From JALZIF01 sp964584905 (GTDB lineage: Bacteria; Gemmatimonadota; Gemmatimonadetes; Gemmatimonadales; Gemmatimonadaceae), in NCBI GenBank assembly GCA_964584905.1, contig CAZPCC010000410.1, positions 1 to 17,379 of the forward strand: a stretch of 17,379 bases of DNA, read 5' to 3'. The translations under genes and the position numbers were made by a program. Positions 1 through 8,148 of this stretch are shown here, in pieces (position 1 is the first letter of the stretch; every line of letters starts with the position of its first letter). The notes beneath the pieces were generated by a model that saw only the letters and a program-made list of their open reading frames with translations, was not told the DNA's origin and did no database searches.

Positions 1-1
1 T

Positions 2-775
2 GAGGCGCACAAGCGGGGTCTCAAGTCCACCGGCCATCTCTGTTCCGTCTCGTTCCGTGAAGCCGTTGCGCTCGGAATCGACAACCTCGAGCACGGGCTG
101 TTCACCAACAGCGACTACGCGACCGGCAAGGAGCCCGATCAATGTCCGAACACGCTCGGCCAGAGCGTCCGTGACGTGGACGTAGCCGGGCCGGAGGTGA
201 CGCAGACGATCAAGGAGATGGTGGACAACAACGTCGCCATGACATCGACGCTCGCCGTATACGAGCTGACCTATCCGGATCGTCCGCCGCTCGAGGATCG
301 GGTGCTCGAGGCGCTGGCCCCCGAAGCGCGTGAGGAGTATCTCGCCGTACGCGCACAGGTAAAGGAACGCGCGAGCCAGTCCAACGTGCCGAAGCTCTTC
401 CATAACGCGCAGAAGTTCGAGCGAGCATTCGTGGCGGCGGGCGGTCTACTCGGCGCCGGCGTCGATCCGACGGGCATCGGTGGTGCGCTTCCCGGATTTG
501 GCGATCAGCGCAACTACGAGCTGTTGATCGAGGCGGGCTTCACCCCGGTCGAAACCATCGAGATCATGACGCTGAACGGCGCGAAGATCCTCGGTGTCGA
601 TGAACAGCTTGGCTCGATCACCACTGGAAAGATCGCCGATCTCGTCGTGATTCGCGGCAATCCGATCGCGAATCACGGTGACATTCGAAACGTCGTAACG
701 GTGTTCAAGGACGGCGTGGGTTATGACTCCGCGAAGTTGATAGAAGCAGTGAAGGGGCAGGTGGGAATACGGTAG
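2..775 (+). CDS. Amidohydrolase family protein, 3' part (5' end outside window)
   Basis: The open frame enters from the left edge with no start codon and codes for 257 residues, roughly the C-terminal half of an imidazolonepropionase/prolidase-like metal-dependent hydrolase. Near the left edge, a Thr-Gly-His (TGH) and then an Asn-Leu-Glu-His-Gly (NLEHG) motif fit the two metal-binding histidines after strand 5 and 6 of the TIM barrel. Further on, LGAGVDPTG supplies the expected Asp ligand. The end has the classic MTLNGAKILGVDEQLGSI, then GKIADLVVIRGNP, where the chain returns to the small beta-sandwich. Families of this type hydrolyse cyclic amides or dipeptides; the substrate cannot be told from this fragment, and any signal peptide would lie upstream. 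The gene converges with the ABC operon, whose stop codon is 35 bases away. An internal ATG at 176 is not the true start because the conserved upstream histidines lie before it. Confidence 0.9.
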   Translation, partial: EAHKRGLKSTGHLCSVSFREAVALGIDNLEHGLFTNSDYATGKEPDQCPNTLGQSVRDVDVAGPEVTQTIKEMVDNNVAMTSTLAVYELTYPDRPPLEDRVLEALAPEAREEYLAVRAQVKERASQSNVPKLFHNAQKFERAFVAAGGLLGAGVDPTGIGGALPGFGDQRNYELLIEAGFTPVETIEIMTLNGAKILGVDEQLGSITTGKIADLVVIRGNPIANHGDIRNVVTVFKDGVGYDSAKLIEAVKGQVGIR

Positions 776-810
776 CAGAGATGCGAGCTGCGAGTGCGGA
801 ATGGATCGTC

Positions 811-2028
811 TCACCCATCCCGCTCCGCAACCGCAACGTCCCCCGGCCTGCGCGAATCGGAGAATGCCCAGCGCGCCATTTCCTTGATCGTCGGTTCCTT
901 GCCGTACATCAGCATGCCCACCTCGAAGATCCGGCCCGCGAGACGACGCATCAGCCAGATCGTACCCGCGAGGAGCGCCACGGAGAGCGCGATCTCCAAC
1001 GTGCCCGGATTCGAGAGGATGACGCGCACCGGCATCGCCGACGTGCTCGTCAGGGGGAACAGTGCCAGGATGCGCGACGCGATGTGATCGGGGTCCCGCA
1101 GCACCGAAACCGTCATCGCCACTGGAATCATGGGAAGAAACAAGATCGAGGTGCGCGTCGACGTATTCGGGTCGTCGATGGTGGACGCAAACGCGGCAAA
1201 GAACGCGTTCCAGAGCAGCAGCCCGAGCACCGAATAGACAATGAACACGAGGATCACAGCTGGCCGTACCGCACCGGCCGGAATGCTGAATTCCCACGCG
1301 ATCTTTGCCACCACCGCCAGCAGAATTCCGCCGACGACCATGTTGCCGATCGTGGCGAGCGCGTACGCGCAGATGCCGAGGATCTTGCCGTCGATCCACG
1401 CCTGCGGTGGGATGATCGCCGTGATGGACTCGGTGACGCGAAGCTGTTTCTCGCCGGTGATCCCGGTAAGCAGGTACGCCATGCTGGTGAAGAGAGCGAG
1501 AAGGACCAGACCCTGAAGCACTCCGGCCACGATCTTCTCGCCCTTCCCCGTTCGGGCACGCTCGGGATCGGTGAAGTGAACCTGCATGGACGGCGGGCTG
1601 AGGATCAGCGCCAACTCCGCTTCCGACAGACTCGCCGCGGCCAGACGCTCGCGTCGCACGTGCTCGGCGACGATTGCCTGTAGCTCCGCTAGGTAGCGGG
1701 GTTCCTTGTCCACCAGTAGCTCGAACGAGTCGTCAGGCCGGCGTTCGAGGATGCCCTGGACGTCGCCCTCGCGGAGCAGCGCGGCGCGCGCGCCGCTGTC
1801 GGCCGGCGCCGGGATGAGCCGCACGCGCGCATCGGCTGGCGACGCGAGCTCGACGCCTGACGTGGCGATCGTCATCTGGCGCCGCTCGCCACCCGCAAAC
1901 CGGCTCACGGCGTATCCCATGGCGCCAAGGAAGACGAAGATCAGCAGCCCGAAGACCTGGTCCTTCCACTTGAAGTAGCGCTGGAACTCCCACACCGCGA
2001 CGAGCCATGTGAGGCGTGCGTGGCTCAT
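811..2028 (-). CDS. ABC-2 type permease (NatB-like)
   Basis: A 405-residue integral membrane subunit. The layout matches NatB/YhaP-type permeases. There is a cytoplasmic start, one membrane segment at about residues 25-42, then a long hydrophilic extracytoplasmic domain (about 45-180). Five to six hydrophobic segments follow in the C-terminal half, for example GLVLLALFTSMAYLL and VILVFIVYSVLGLLLWNAFF. It should form the membrane pore for the ATPase encoded immediately upstream; the two genes overlap by four bases (ATGA at 2025-2028), so translation is probably coupled. NatAB relatives export sodium ions, but many homologues export unknown substrates, so the substrate is left open. The ATG at 2028 is the only sensible start because it precedes the first membrane segment and sits on the overlap. 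Confidence 0.93.
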   Translation of the reverse strand: MSHARLTWLVAVWEFQRYFKWKDQVFGLLIFVFLGAMGYAVSRFAGGERRQMTIATSGVELASPADARVRLIPAPADSGARAALLREGDVQGILERRPDDSFELLVDKEPRYLAELQAIVAEHVRRERLAAASLSEAELALILSPPSMQVHFTDPERARTGKGEKIVAGVLQGLVLLALFTSMAYLLTGITGEKQLRVTESITAIIPPQAWIDGKILGICAYALATIGNMVVGGILLAVVAKIAWEFSIPAGAVRPAVILVFIVYSVLGLLLWNAFFAAFASTIDDPNTSTRTSILFLPMIPVAMTVSVLRDPDHIASRILALFPLTSTSAMPVRVILSNPGTLEIALSVALLAGTIWLMRRLAGRIFEVGMLMYGKEPTIKEMARWAFSDSRRPGDVAVAERDG

Positions 2029-2975
2029 CGGGCACCTCGGCCGCGCCGGTCGTCGTCGTCGCGGACCGCGCGAACGAAGATGTCGTGCAGGCGCGGCGGC
2101 TCGGTGCTGATGCCACGCACGTCTCCGCGACCCATTGCGCGCGCGACGAACGGTGCCACGGACACGCCCTGGCGCAGCGTAACGTGTACTTCTTGAGTCG
2201 CGCCCGAGTCCATCGCCACATCGTCGACATCCGGGTCGTCGCGCAGCGCGTCCGGCGTGATGCCGCCGTCAAACGTCAGGCGAATGCGCGGACGCGCGTC
2301 GAGCCGGCCGTGCAGCTCGCCGACGGAACCGGAAAGGATCTCACGCCCATCGTTCATGAGCAGCACGCGATCGGCCGCGCGCTCTACGAGGTCCATCTGA
2401 TGCGCGGAGAGGATGATCGTCGTGCCGGCCTCGCGCAGCTCGCTCACGAGACCCAGAAAGAACTCCTGGCTGAGCGGGTCGAGACCCGTGAAGGGTTCGT
2501 CGAGCATCGCGATCGCCGGACGATGAATCAGCGTCGCGATGAGCTGCACGCGCTGCTGGTTCCCCTTGGAGAGCGCATCGACGCGATCGTCTTTGCGGTC
2601 GAGTAGTTGCAGGCGCTCGAGCCAGTCCAGGGCGCGCCGGTTTGCCTCGGCCTTCTCCAGCCCGCGGAGCCGGCCGAAGTAGACGAGCGTGCGGAGGATC
2701 GGGATGTCGCGGTAGAGTCCGCGGTCCTCTGGCAGGTACCCGGTCGCGCCGGCGGGAAGTGCGTCGCCCGACTGGCCGTCCATGGTGACTGTGATGCGTC
2801 CTTCGTCGGGACGAATGACGCCGATCAGCATGCGGACGGTGGTGGTCTTTCCCGCACCGTTAGGCCCGAGCAGCGCGAAGACCTCGCCCTGCCGCACGGT
2901 GAACGACAGATCGTCCACGACCCGGCGTCCACCGAAGGACTTGCCCACGCGGTCCAGCTGAATGACGGGTTTCAT
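2025..2975 (-). CDS. ABC transporter ATP-binding protein (NatA-like)
   Basis: A 316-residue nucleotide-binding subunit, first gene of a two-gene operon with the permease. Visible motifs: Walker A GPNGAGKTT (about 37-45), signature LSKGNQQRV (135-143), Walker B IAMLDEP with catalytic Glu160, D-loop GLDP, and switch His192 in LSAHQ. The region where most ABC ATPases carry the Q-loop glutamine reads GYLPEDRGLY. This Pro-Glu variant is common in the NatA/DUF4162 group. Residues from about 220 to the end form the extra C-terminal domain (DUF4162 type) seen in this group. The protein hydrolyses ATP at the inner face of the membrane to power export. Start ATG 2975 lies directly before the usual KPVIQLDRVGKSF beginning; the ribosome site is weak. 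Confidence 0.95.
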   Translation of the reverse strand: MKPVIQLDRVGKSFGGRRVVDDLSFTVRQGEVFALLGPNGAGKTTTVRMLIGVIRPDEGRITVTMDGQSGDALPAGATGYLPEDRGLYRDIPILRTLVYFGRLRGLEKAEANRRALDWLERLQLLDRKDDRVDALSKGNQQRVQLIATLIHRPAIAMLDEPFTGLDPLSQEFFLGLVSELREAGTTIILSAHQMDLVERAADRVLLMNDGREILSGSVGELHGRLDARPRIRLTFDGGITPDALRDDPDVDDVAMDSGATQEVHVTLRQGVSVAPFVARAMGRGDVRGISTEPPRLHDIFVRAVRDDDDRRGRGAR

Positions 2976-3173
2976 AGCTCGGAAGGCTAACGTACGGCGG
3001 AGATCATGGCCATGCGCAGTCAGCCCCGTCGTTGACGGCGAGCGATGTCCAATTCAGCAGCCGTTTGTCGCCTCGTCACTAGACCGATGGAGGGCCTGAC
3101 CGGCAGCTGAAGTTGCCGACCAATCCCTTCGCTCGTGACAGACGACGAGTGGAGCACGCCGGAGAGCGAATTC

Positions 3174-4670
3174 ATGAACAGGCAATCCCTTGGCGATCAC
3201 GCACTTTCCGGCTCGAACGGAACCACCGCGTTGAACGACTTCGCGCCGCCGTTCGTGCGCCGGTCCTCGAGACCCCACCTCCTGCATGGGTTCCTTCATG
3301 AATCCAGCGTCGTTCCGCGGGCCGACGACGATCATCTCGATCGCCTGATCGCGGAGCAGGAGCGGATCTTTCTCGAGCGCCAGCCCACTGCCGCACTATG
3401 GCATCGACGCAGCGTGCGCACCCTCGCCGGCGGTGTGGCGTCGAGCTGGCAGATCTCCCGGCCCCAGCCGATCTGGCTGAGCCACGGCAGAGGCTCGCGG
3501 CTTTGGGATCTCGACGGTCACGAGTATGTGGACTTTCACGGCGGTTACGGGGTTGCGCTCGCCGGTCACGCCCATCCCGCCATCGTCGCCGCGATCACGC
3601 AACGTGCTGCGCTTGGCACTCACTTCGCGCAGCCGACGCCTGACGCGCCTGTCGTCTCCGAGGAACTCGCGCGCAGATTCGGGCTCCCGGTCTGGCGGTT
3701 CGGCAGTTCGGGAACAGAAGCGACGATGGATGCCGTCCATCTGATGCGCTCGATCACGGGTCGCGATCGCATCATCAAATTCGAGGGAGCCTATCACGGA
3801 CACCACGATTCCGTGCAGGTCTCGGTGCTTCCCGAGATCGGGCTCGGCTCCGACCGTCGTCCGAATCGTGTCGCCGCATCGAGCGGTATTCCTAGCGCGA
3901 TGATCGAGCTCACCCTCGTCGCTCCGTTCAACGACCTCCAGGCCGTCGAGGCGCTCTTCGATCAGTATCCAGGTGAAATCGCCGGTGTGATCATCGAACC
4001 GGTGATGATGAACTGTGGGATCATTCCTGCCGAGCCGGCGTTCCTGGCGGGACTTCGGGCACTCACTCAGCATCGCGGCGCGCTACTCACGTTCGACGAA
4101 GTGAAGACGGGGCTCACCATTCACGCCGGCGGCGCGGCCGCCTCGATGGGCGTTACACCGGACATAATCTGCCTGGCGAAGGCACTGGGCGGTGGTGTAC
4201 CGATATCGGCGATAGGCGGAACTCACGACGTAATGGACCATGTCGCGCGTGGCGACTACGAACAGGTGGGCACCTTCAACGGAAATCCGCTTGCGCTGGC
4301 GGCGACGCGCGCCAATCTGCTGGAAGTGCTGACGCCGGACGCCTACACGCGCATCGCGCGGCTGCAGGGCCGGCTGGTCCGGGAAGCAGACCAAGTACTC
4401 AGACACTACGGGATCTGCGCACGCATCATGGCGGCCGGGGCCAAGGGTTGCATCTCCTACTCGTCGCAGCGGCCACGCAACTACCGCGACTTTCTTGGCA
4501 TCGACGGCCGCTACGCCCACTGCGCCTGGCTCTTTCAGTTCAACGGCGGCGTGTTTCTTCCGCCCTGGACCAAGGGGGAGCAGTGGATGATCTCGGCCCA
4601 GCACGACGATGAAGACCTCGACCGCTATCTCCTAACGCTCCAGCGGTTTGCGCGCGCGTTGCGCGAATGA
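3174..4670 (+). CDS. Class III PLP-dependent aminotransferase, glutamate-1-semialdehyde aminomutase-like
   Basis: A 498-residue fold type I PLP enzyme. Diagnostic sites: GSSGTEATMDAVHLMR (about 177-192) for phosphate binding, FEGAYHGHHDS (203-213), TFDEVKTG (306-313) with Asp308 contacting the pyridine nitrogen, and LAKALGGGVP with Lys336 as the Schiff-base lysine. VGTFNGNPLA follows. The pattern is close to HemL, but the protein is longer at both ends (an extension of about 60 residues before the conserved part, and a long C-terminal segment rich in aromatic residues). It also has no heme-pathway neighbour, so it is probably a paralogue acting on another amino donor or acceptor. I chose ATG 3174 because GGAGAG lies seven bases upstream; an in-frame GTG at 3135 has no ribosome site. 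It is divergent from the ABC operon and cytoplasmic. Confidence 0.88.
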   Translation: MNRQSLGDHALSGSNGTTALNDFAPPFVRRSSRPHLLHGFLHESSVVPRADDDHLDRLIAEQERIFLERQPTAALWHRRSVRTLAGGVASSWQISRPQPIWLSHGRGSRLWDLDGHEYVDFHGGYGVALAGHAHPAIVAAITQRAALGTHFAQPTPDAPVVSEELARRFGLPVWRFGSSGTEATMDAVHLMRSITGRDRIIKFEGAYHGHHDSVQVSVLPEIGLGSDRRPNRVAASSGIPSAMIELTLVAPFNDLQAVEALFDQYPGEIAGVIIEPVMMNCGIIPAEPAFLAGLRALTQHRGALLTFDEVKTGLTIHAGGAAASMGVTPDIICLAKALGGGVPISAIGGTHDVMDHVARGDYEQVGTFNGNPLALAATRANLLEVLTPDAYTRIARLQGRLVREADQVLRHYGICARIMAAGAKGCISYSSQRPRNYRDFLGIDGRYAHCAWLFQFNGGVFLPPWTKGEQWMISAQHDDEDLDRYLLTLQRFARALRE

Positions 4671-4717
4671 CGGTTTCCTGGAAGCGGGTTTTTTGTCGCG
4701 CCGCCACAATGCCAGTC

Positions 4718-4746
4718 TTGACGGGCGGTTCGGCGATTCGTAGCGT
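4718..4746 (+). promoter_or_regulatory. Putative sigma-70 type promoter of the kinase gene
   Basis: TTGACG (4718-4723) is followed after 17 bases by TAGCGT (4741-4746). The -35 box matches five of six consensus bases; the -10 box matches three. Transcription would start near 4753, leaving a short 5' UTR with GGAG at 4762-4765 before the ATG at 4776. Inferred from spacing and similarity only. Confidence 0.4.
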
Positions 4747-4775
4747 CACGGAAACTCCTCTGGAGCCGCGAGGCT

Positions 4776-7379
4776 ATGTGCGCGATGGATGCTGAGCGCT
4801 GGCAGCGCCTCGAAGCGCTGTTCGTCGGCGCACTCGAGCGTGACGAGGCGGCACGTCAATCCTTCCTGCGTCGCGAGACGGCCGACGATCCCACGCTGTT
4901 CACGGAACTCTCGGCAATGCTCGTCGCCAACGGCGACAGCCGTGCGCTCGCTGTCGAGGCGCAGCTGCTTCGGGATACACCGGCTATTTCTCCCTTCACT
5001 GGACGCGCCGGACGCGCCCTTCCCGGCAACGTCGGGCCATATCGGCTGATCGAGCAGATCGGGCACGGGGGAATGGGTGTGGTATACCGGGCCGAGCGCG
5101 CGGATGGACAGTACACGCAGACGGTGGCCGTAAAACTCGTCCGAACGGACTTCGTCTCGCCCGACCTCGTTCAGCGATCGCGTTCGGAGCGGCAGATCCT
5201 GGCTCGTCTCGAACACGCGAGTATTGCGCGCCTGCTTGATGGTGCCGTGGCCGATGATGGTTCGCCCTATCTCGTCATGGAGTACGTGAGCGGGCGTCCG
5301 ATCACCGAGCACTGTGATGCTGCCTGCCTCACGATCGATGAGCGGCTCAGGCTGTTTCAGATCGTCTGCCGTGCCGTCCACTATGCACACCAGAATCTGG
5401 TCGTGCACCGTGACCTCAAGCCATCGAACATTCTGGTTACGGCCGACGGACAGGTGAAACTGCTCGACTTCGGCATCGCCAAGCTGATCGCGGCGGGTGA
5501 GGACGATGCACCGAATACCGGAACTCTGCTGTCGCTAATGACGCCGGACTACGCCAGCCCGGAACAGGTGCGTGGCGAATCGATCACGACGGCGACGGAT
5601 GTCTACGCGCTCGGTTTGCTCCTCTACGAATTGTTGTGCGGCGAGCGCGCGCAGCGAGCGGGTGGTTCGTCCCCGATCGCGATCGAGCGCACCGTGTGCG
5701 AAGACGAGCCCCCCTCTCCGAGCACGTCGATAGGCGCGGGTTCGCGGGAACAGGTTGCCGATCGCGTCAGGGTCCGCGGCTTACAGCGGCCTGAACAGGC
5801 GAAGAAAAAGCTGAGCGGTGATCTCGACAGGATCGTCGAAATGGCCGTGAGAAAGGAGCCCGAACGACGATATACCTCCGCCGAGCAGCTGTCCGCCGAT
5901 GTCGAGCGCTATCTGACTGGCCTGCCGGTGATGGCGCGTCCCGGTACCCTTCGCTATCGCACCGCCAAGTTGTTACGCCGCCATCGGGTGGGCGCCGCTG
6001 CCACCGCGGCGATCATCGTATCGATTCTGTTTGGTCTGGGTGTGGCAATGGCGGGAGTGGTGCGCGCCCGGGATGCAGAGCGCCGGGCGGTCGCCGATGC
6101 GGCGGCGGCGACCAGCGTATCGGAGTTTCTAGTCGACCTGTTCCGGGCCAATGACCCTGGCGAGGCTCGCGGTGATGTCGTGACCGCGCGGCAGTTGCTC
6201 GATCGCGGGGCGGCGCGCGTGCGGGTGGGACTCGGCGATCAGCCGGTGGTGCAGGCACGGTTGCTAGGCACGATGGCCCGCGCATATGCGTCGCTAGGCT
6301 TGTTCGATCCGGCGGTCGAGCTGCGGGAGCAGGAACTCGAGATCCAGCGCCAACGTGCGGGAGAGTCGTCGATGGAGGCCGGCATCGCGCTCGGGGAGCT
6401 GTCGGACCTTTACGGCAGACGCAGTGAATACCCCCGCGCACGAGATGCCGCACGAGAGGCGGTGGCGATTCTGGAGCATACGCCTGGCGGCAGTGGCCGT
6501 GAGCTGATGAACGCGCTGAACCAGCTAGGCATGGCCAACGGCCGGCTCGGTGATCTCGCGGAGGCGCAAGCGGCGCTGGAGTGGTCGCTCGCGATCGGCG
6601 AAAGTACCTTCGGGCGCGACGATATCTCGTTCACCGGCACGCTGAACAACCTGGCGATCGTGCACTGGATGCAGGGCAACACTTCCGGCGCCAGGCCGCT
6701 GTACGAGCGTGCGCTGGTGATCCTCGAACGAGAGCACGGTAGCGAGCATCCCACCGTTGCGCACACGCTCAACAACCTGGGTCTCGTCCAGAATCAGGCG
6801 GGGGAGTTGGATGCCGCGGCCGCCACGCATCGGCGTGCACTCGCCATCCGTGAGAAGATTCTCGATGCCGATCACCCGGATATCGCGGAGACGCTCAACA
6901 ACCTCGGCGTCGTAATGCTGAATAAGCGCGACTTCGCCGCGGCGAGGCCGTTGTTCGAGCGCGCGCTGATCGTTCGTGAACGCGTGCTCGGGCCGAACCA
7001 CTCCCACGTCGCCACCACCCTGAGCAACCTCGGCACGGCCTTGCTCGAGACCGGCGACTATGACGCCGCGGCGCCGTACCTCCGGCGGGCGCTTGCCAGC
7101 CTCCAGAGAAGCGTGGGCCCCGAACACGTCATGACCACATATCCGCTGCTCAGCCTGGCACGCATCGATCGCGCTCGGGGAGACTATGGTGCTGCCGAGA
7201 CCGGCATCCGTCGCGTGATCGCGATTCGCGAAGCGGCGGGGGGCGCGAACCACCCGGATCTCGCCGCGGCCCTGAATGAGCTCGGAGAGATCGCGCGCGA
7301 GGGTGGCCGTCCGGCGGAGGCGGATTCGCTGCGCCAACGGGCCGATATGGTCCGTGCCGCCGCTCGCGGCGGACGTTGA
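4776..7379 (+). CDS. Membrane-anchored Ser/Thr protein kinase with TPR sensor region
   Basis: An 867-residue protein. An N-terminal helical segment precedes a Hanks-type kinase domain (about 88-385). Visible sites are glycine loop IGHGGMGVVY (95-104), VAVK with Lys120, HRDLKPSN with catalytic Asp213, DFG at 231-233, and the DYASPEQ activation-loop end. All key catalytic residues are present, so it should be active. One hydrophobic helix (about 406-428) should anchor it. After that come at least six TPR units of about 42 residues with the kinesin-light-chain-like LNNLGxxxxxxGxxxxAxxxxxRAL pattern, roughly 490-860. In most PknB-like kinases the region after the helix faces outside; here it may bind peptides or proteins. 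The gene lies 109 bases before an ECF-type sigma factor gene, a pairing often seen in Gemmatimonadota and Planctomycetes. ATG 4785, three codons further in, is an alternative start. Confidence 0.93.
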   Translation: MCAMDAERWQRLEALFVGALERDEAARQSFLRRETADDPTLFTELSAMLVANGDSRALAVEAQLLRDTPAISPFTGRAGRALPGNVGPYRLIEQIGHGGMGVVYRAERADGQYTQTVAVKLVRTDFVSPDLVQRSRSERQILARLEHASIARLLDGAVADDGSPYLVMEYVSGRPITEHCDAACLTIDERLRLFQIVCRAVHYAHQNLVVHRDLKPSNILVTADGQVKLLDFGIAKLIAAGEDDAPNTGTLLSLMTPDYASPEQVRGESITTATDVYALGLLLYELLCGERAQRAGGSSPIAIERTVCEDEPPSPSTSIGAGSREQVADRVRVRGLQRPEQAKKKLSGDLDRIVEMAVRKEPERRYTSAEQLSADVERYLTGLPVMARPGTLRYRTAKLLRRHRVGAAATAAIIVSILFGLGVAMAGVVRARDAERRAVADAAAATSVSEFLVDLFRANDPGEARGDVVTARQLLDRGAARVRVGLGDQPVVQARLLGTMARAYASLGLFDPAVELREQELEIQRQRAGESSMEAGIALGELSDLYGRRSEYPRARDAAREAVAILEHTPGGSGRELMNALNQLGMANGRLGDLAEAQAALEWSLAIGESTFGRDDISFTGTLNNLAIVHWMQGNTSGARPLYERALVILEREHGSEHPTVAHTLNNLGLVQNQAGELDAAAATHRRALAIREKILDADHPDIAETLNNLGVVMLNKRDFAAARPLFERALIVRERVLGPNHSHVATTLSNLGTALLETGDYDAAAPYLRRALASLQRSVGPEHVMTTYPLLSLARIDRARGDYGAAETGIRRVIAIREAAGGANHPDLAAALNELGEIAREGGRPAEADSLRQRADMVRAAARGGR

Positions 7380-7449
7380 GGTCCGGGGAGTCGGCTGGCG
7401 TCCCGTTGTGAAGGCTTCGGCCGCACCGCAGCGTTTCGTCCTCGGCAGA

Positions 7450-7478
7450 TTGCGAGGGGCAGAGTGGCGCGGTATGAT
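7450..7478 (+). promoter_or_regulatory. Near-consensus sigma-70 promoter of the ECF sigma factor gene
   Basis: TTGCGA (7450-7455), a spacer of exactly 17 bases, then TATGAT (7473-7478), which matches five of six -10 consensus bases. Transcription should begin around 7485-7489, at or within a few bases of the ATG at 7489, so the mRNA would be leaderless or nearly so. The position also argues against the in-frame ATG at 7474, which lies inside the -10 box. Confidence 0.6.
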
Positions 7479-7488
7479 CTCGCGCACG

Positions 7489-8079
7489 ATGTCCGATCTC
7501 GTCGTACCGCAGACATCGGTGACGATGTGGCTTCACCGCCTTCGGGACGGGGATCCCGAGGCGTTAGGAGCGCTGCTGCCGCTCGTCTACGATGAACTGC
7601 ACACGCTGGCCAGTGCGCAGCTTCGTAACGAGGGCACCGGACACACTCTGAGCGCCACCGCCCTCGTGCACGAGGCGTATCTGCGCCTCGCGGAACGGGA
7701 TAAGCTGACCCCCGGCGACCGCCGCCACTTCTTCGCCATCGCGGCGCAGGCGATGCGAAGAGTGCTCGTCGATTACGCCCGGACGCGCAAGCGCAAGAAG
7801 CGCGGCGCCGGCGAAGTGCCTCTCTCGATCGAGGCGAATGAGTTCCTGAGCGCCGAGGCTGCGGATGAGCTCGTTTCCATGGACGAGGCACTCGAGCGGC
7901 TGGCAAAGGCCAACGAGCGGGCGGCGCGTGTCGTCGAGCAGCGCTTCTTCGCCGGTCTGACGCTCGAGGAGACGGCCGACGTGCTCGGCGTTTCGATGAA
8001 GACCGTCCAGCGGGACTGGATGTTGGCCCGCGCCTGGCTCCGAAAGGAGATCGCCGCGGACACATCGATCGGCCTATGA
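7489..8079 (+). CDS. ECF-type RNA polymerase sigma factor (TIGR02999-like, kinase-linked)
   Basis: A 196-residue sigma factor with region 2 (about 14-95) and region 4 (about 130-190). The start WLHRLRDGDPEALGALLPLV, then HTLSATALVHEAYLRLA, and the helix-turn-helix LTLEETADVLGVSMKTVQRDW are typical of the TIGR02999/ECF group that lacks an anti-sigma gene and lies next to Ser/Thr kinases. The stretch that is acidic (DAED-like) in most ECF factors is SATA here, with Thr53, Ser55 and Thr57. This fits control by phosphorylation, as known for EcfP and PknT of Vibrio parahaemolyticus. No anti-sigma factor is encoded nearby. ATG 7489 was chosen because a strong promoter places the transcript start beside it; there is no ribosome site. 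It likely drives genes at unknown promoters, possibly including the peptide cassette 67 bases downstream. Confidence 0.9.
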   Translation: MSDLVVPQTSVTMWLHRLRDGDPEALGALLPLVYDELHTLASAQLRNEGTGHTLSATALVHEAYLRLAERDKLTPGDRRHFFAIAAQAMRRVLVDYARTRKRKKRGAGEVPLSIEANEFLSAEAADELVSMDEALERLAKANERAARVVEQRFFAGLTLEETADVLGVSMKTVQRDWMLARAWLRKEIAADTSIGL

Positions 8080-8137
8080 TGTCCAACCGGAGTCGTAGTT
8101 GTCGCCTCTCATTGGTGAACGCGTCATGAATTCAACC

Positions 8138-8145
8138 AAGGAGGT
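8138..8145 (+). promoter_or_regulatory. Full Shine-Dalgarno site of the precursor gene
   Basis: AAGGAGGT, a complete match to the anti-Shine-Dalgarno, touches the ATG at 8146 and lies three bases before the in-frame ATG at 8149. The latter has the more workable spacing and is preferred. It is the strongest ribosome site in the window and suggests high expression, as expected for a peptide substrate made in excess over its enzyme. Confidence 0.75.
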
Positions 8146-8148
8146 ATG

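Noticed and set aside
446..1399. A 317-codon open frame on the minus strand
   Set aside because: It crosses two well-supported genes (amidohydrolase and ABC permease), has no domain pattern and is rich in Arg/His/Gly, as expected for a frame opposite GC-rich coding sequence.
811..2975. The ABC transporter as exporter of the putative RiPP
   Set aside because: It is more than 5 kb away, on the other strand, of the NatAB type, and lacks a peptidase domain; nothing links it to the peptide cassette.
3032..3060. TTGACG at 3032 as a promoter for the aminotransferase gene
   Set aside because: No acceptable -10 box lies 16-18 bases downstream.
4671..4700. Possible terminator after the aminotransferase gene (T run at 4690-4695)
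   Set aside because: The bases before the T run form only a short, weak stem, so no terminator is claimed.
6525..7487. A 320-codon open frame on the minus strand, opposite the TPR region
   Set aside because: It mirrors the codon repeats of the TPR units and has no recognisable protein pattern or ribosome site.
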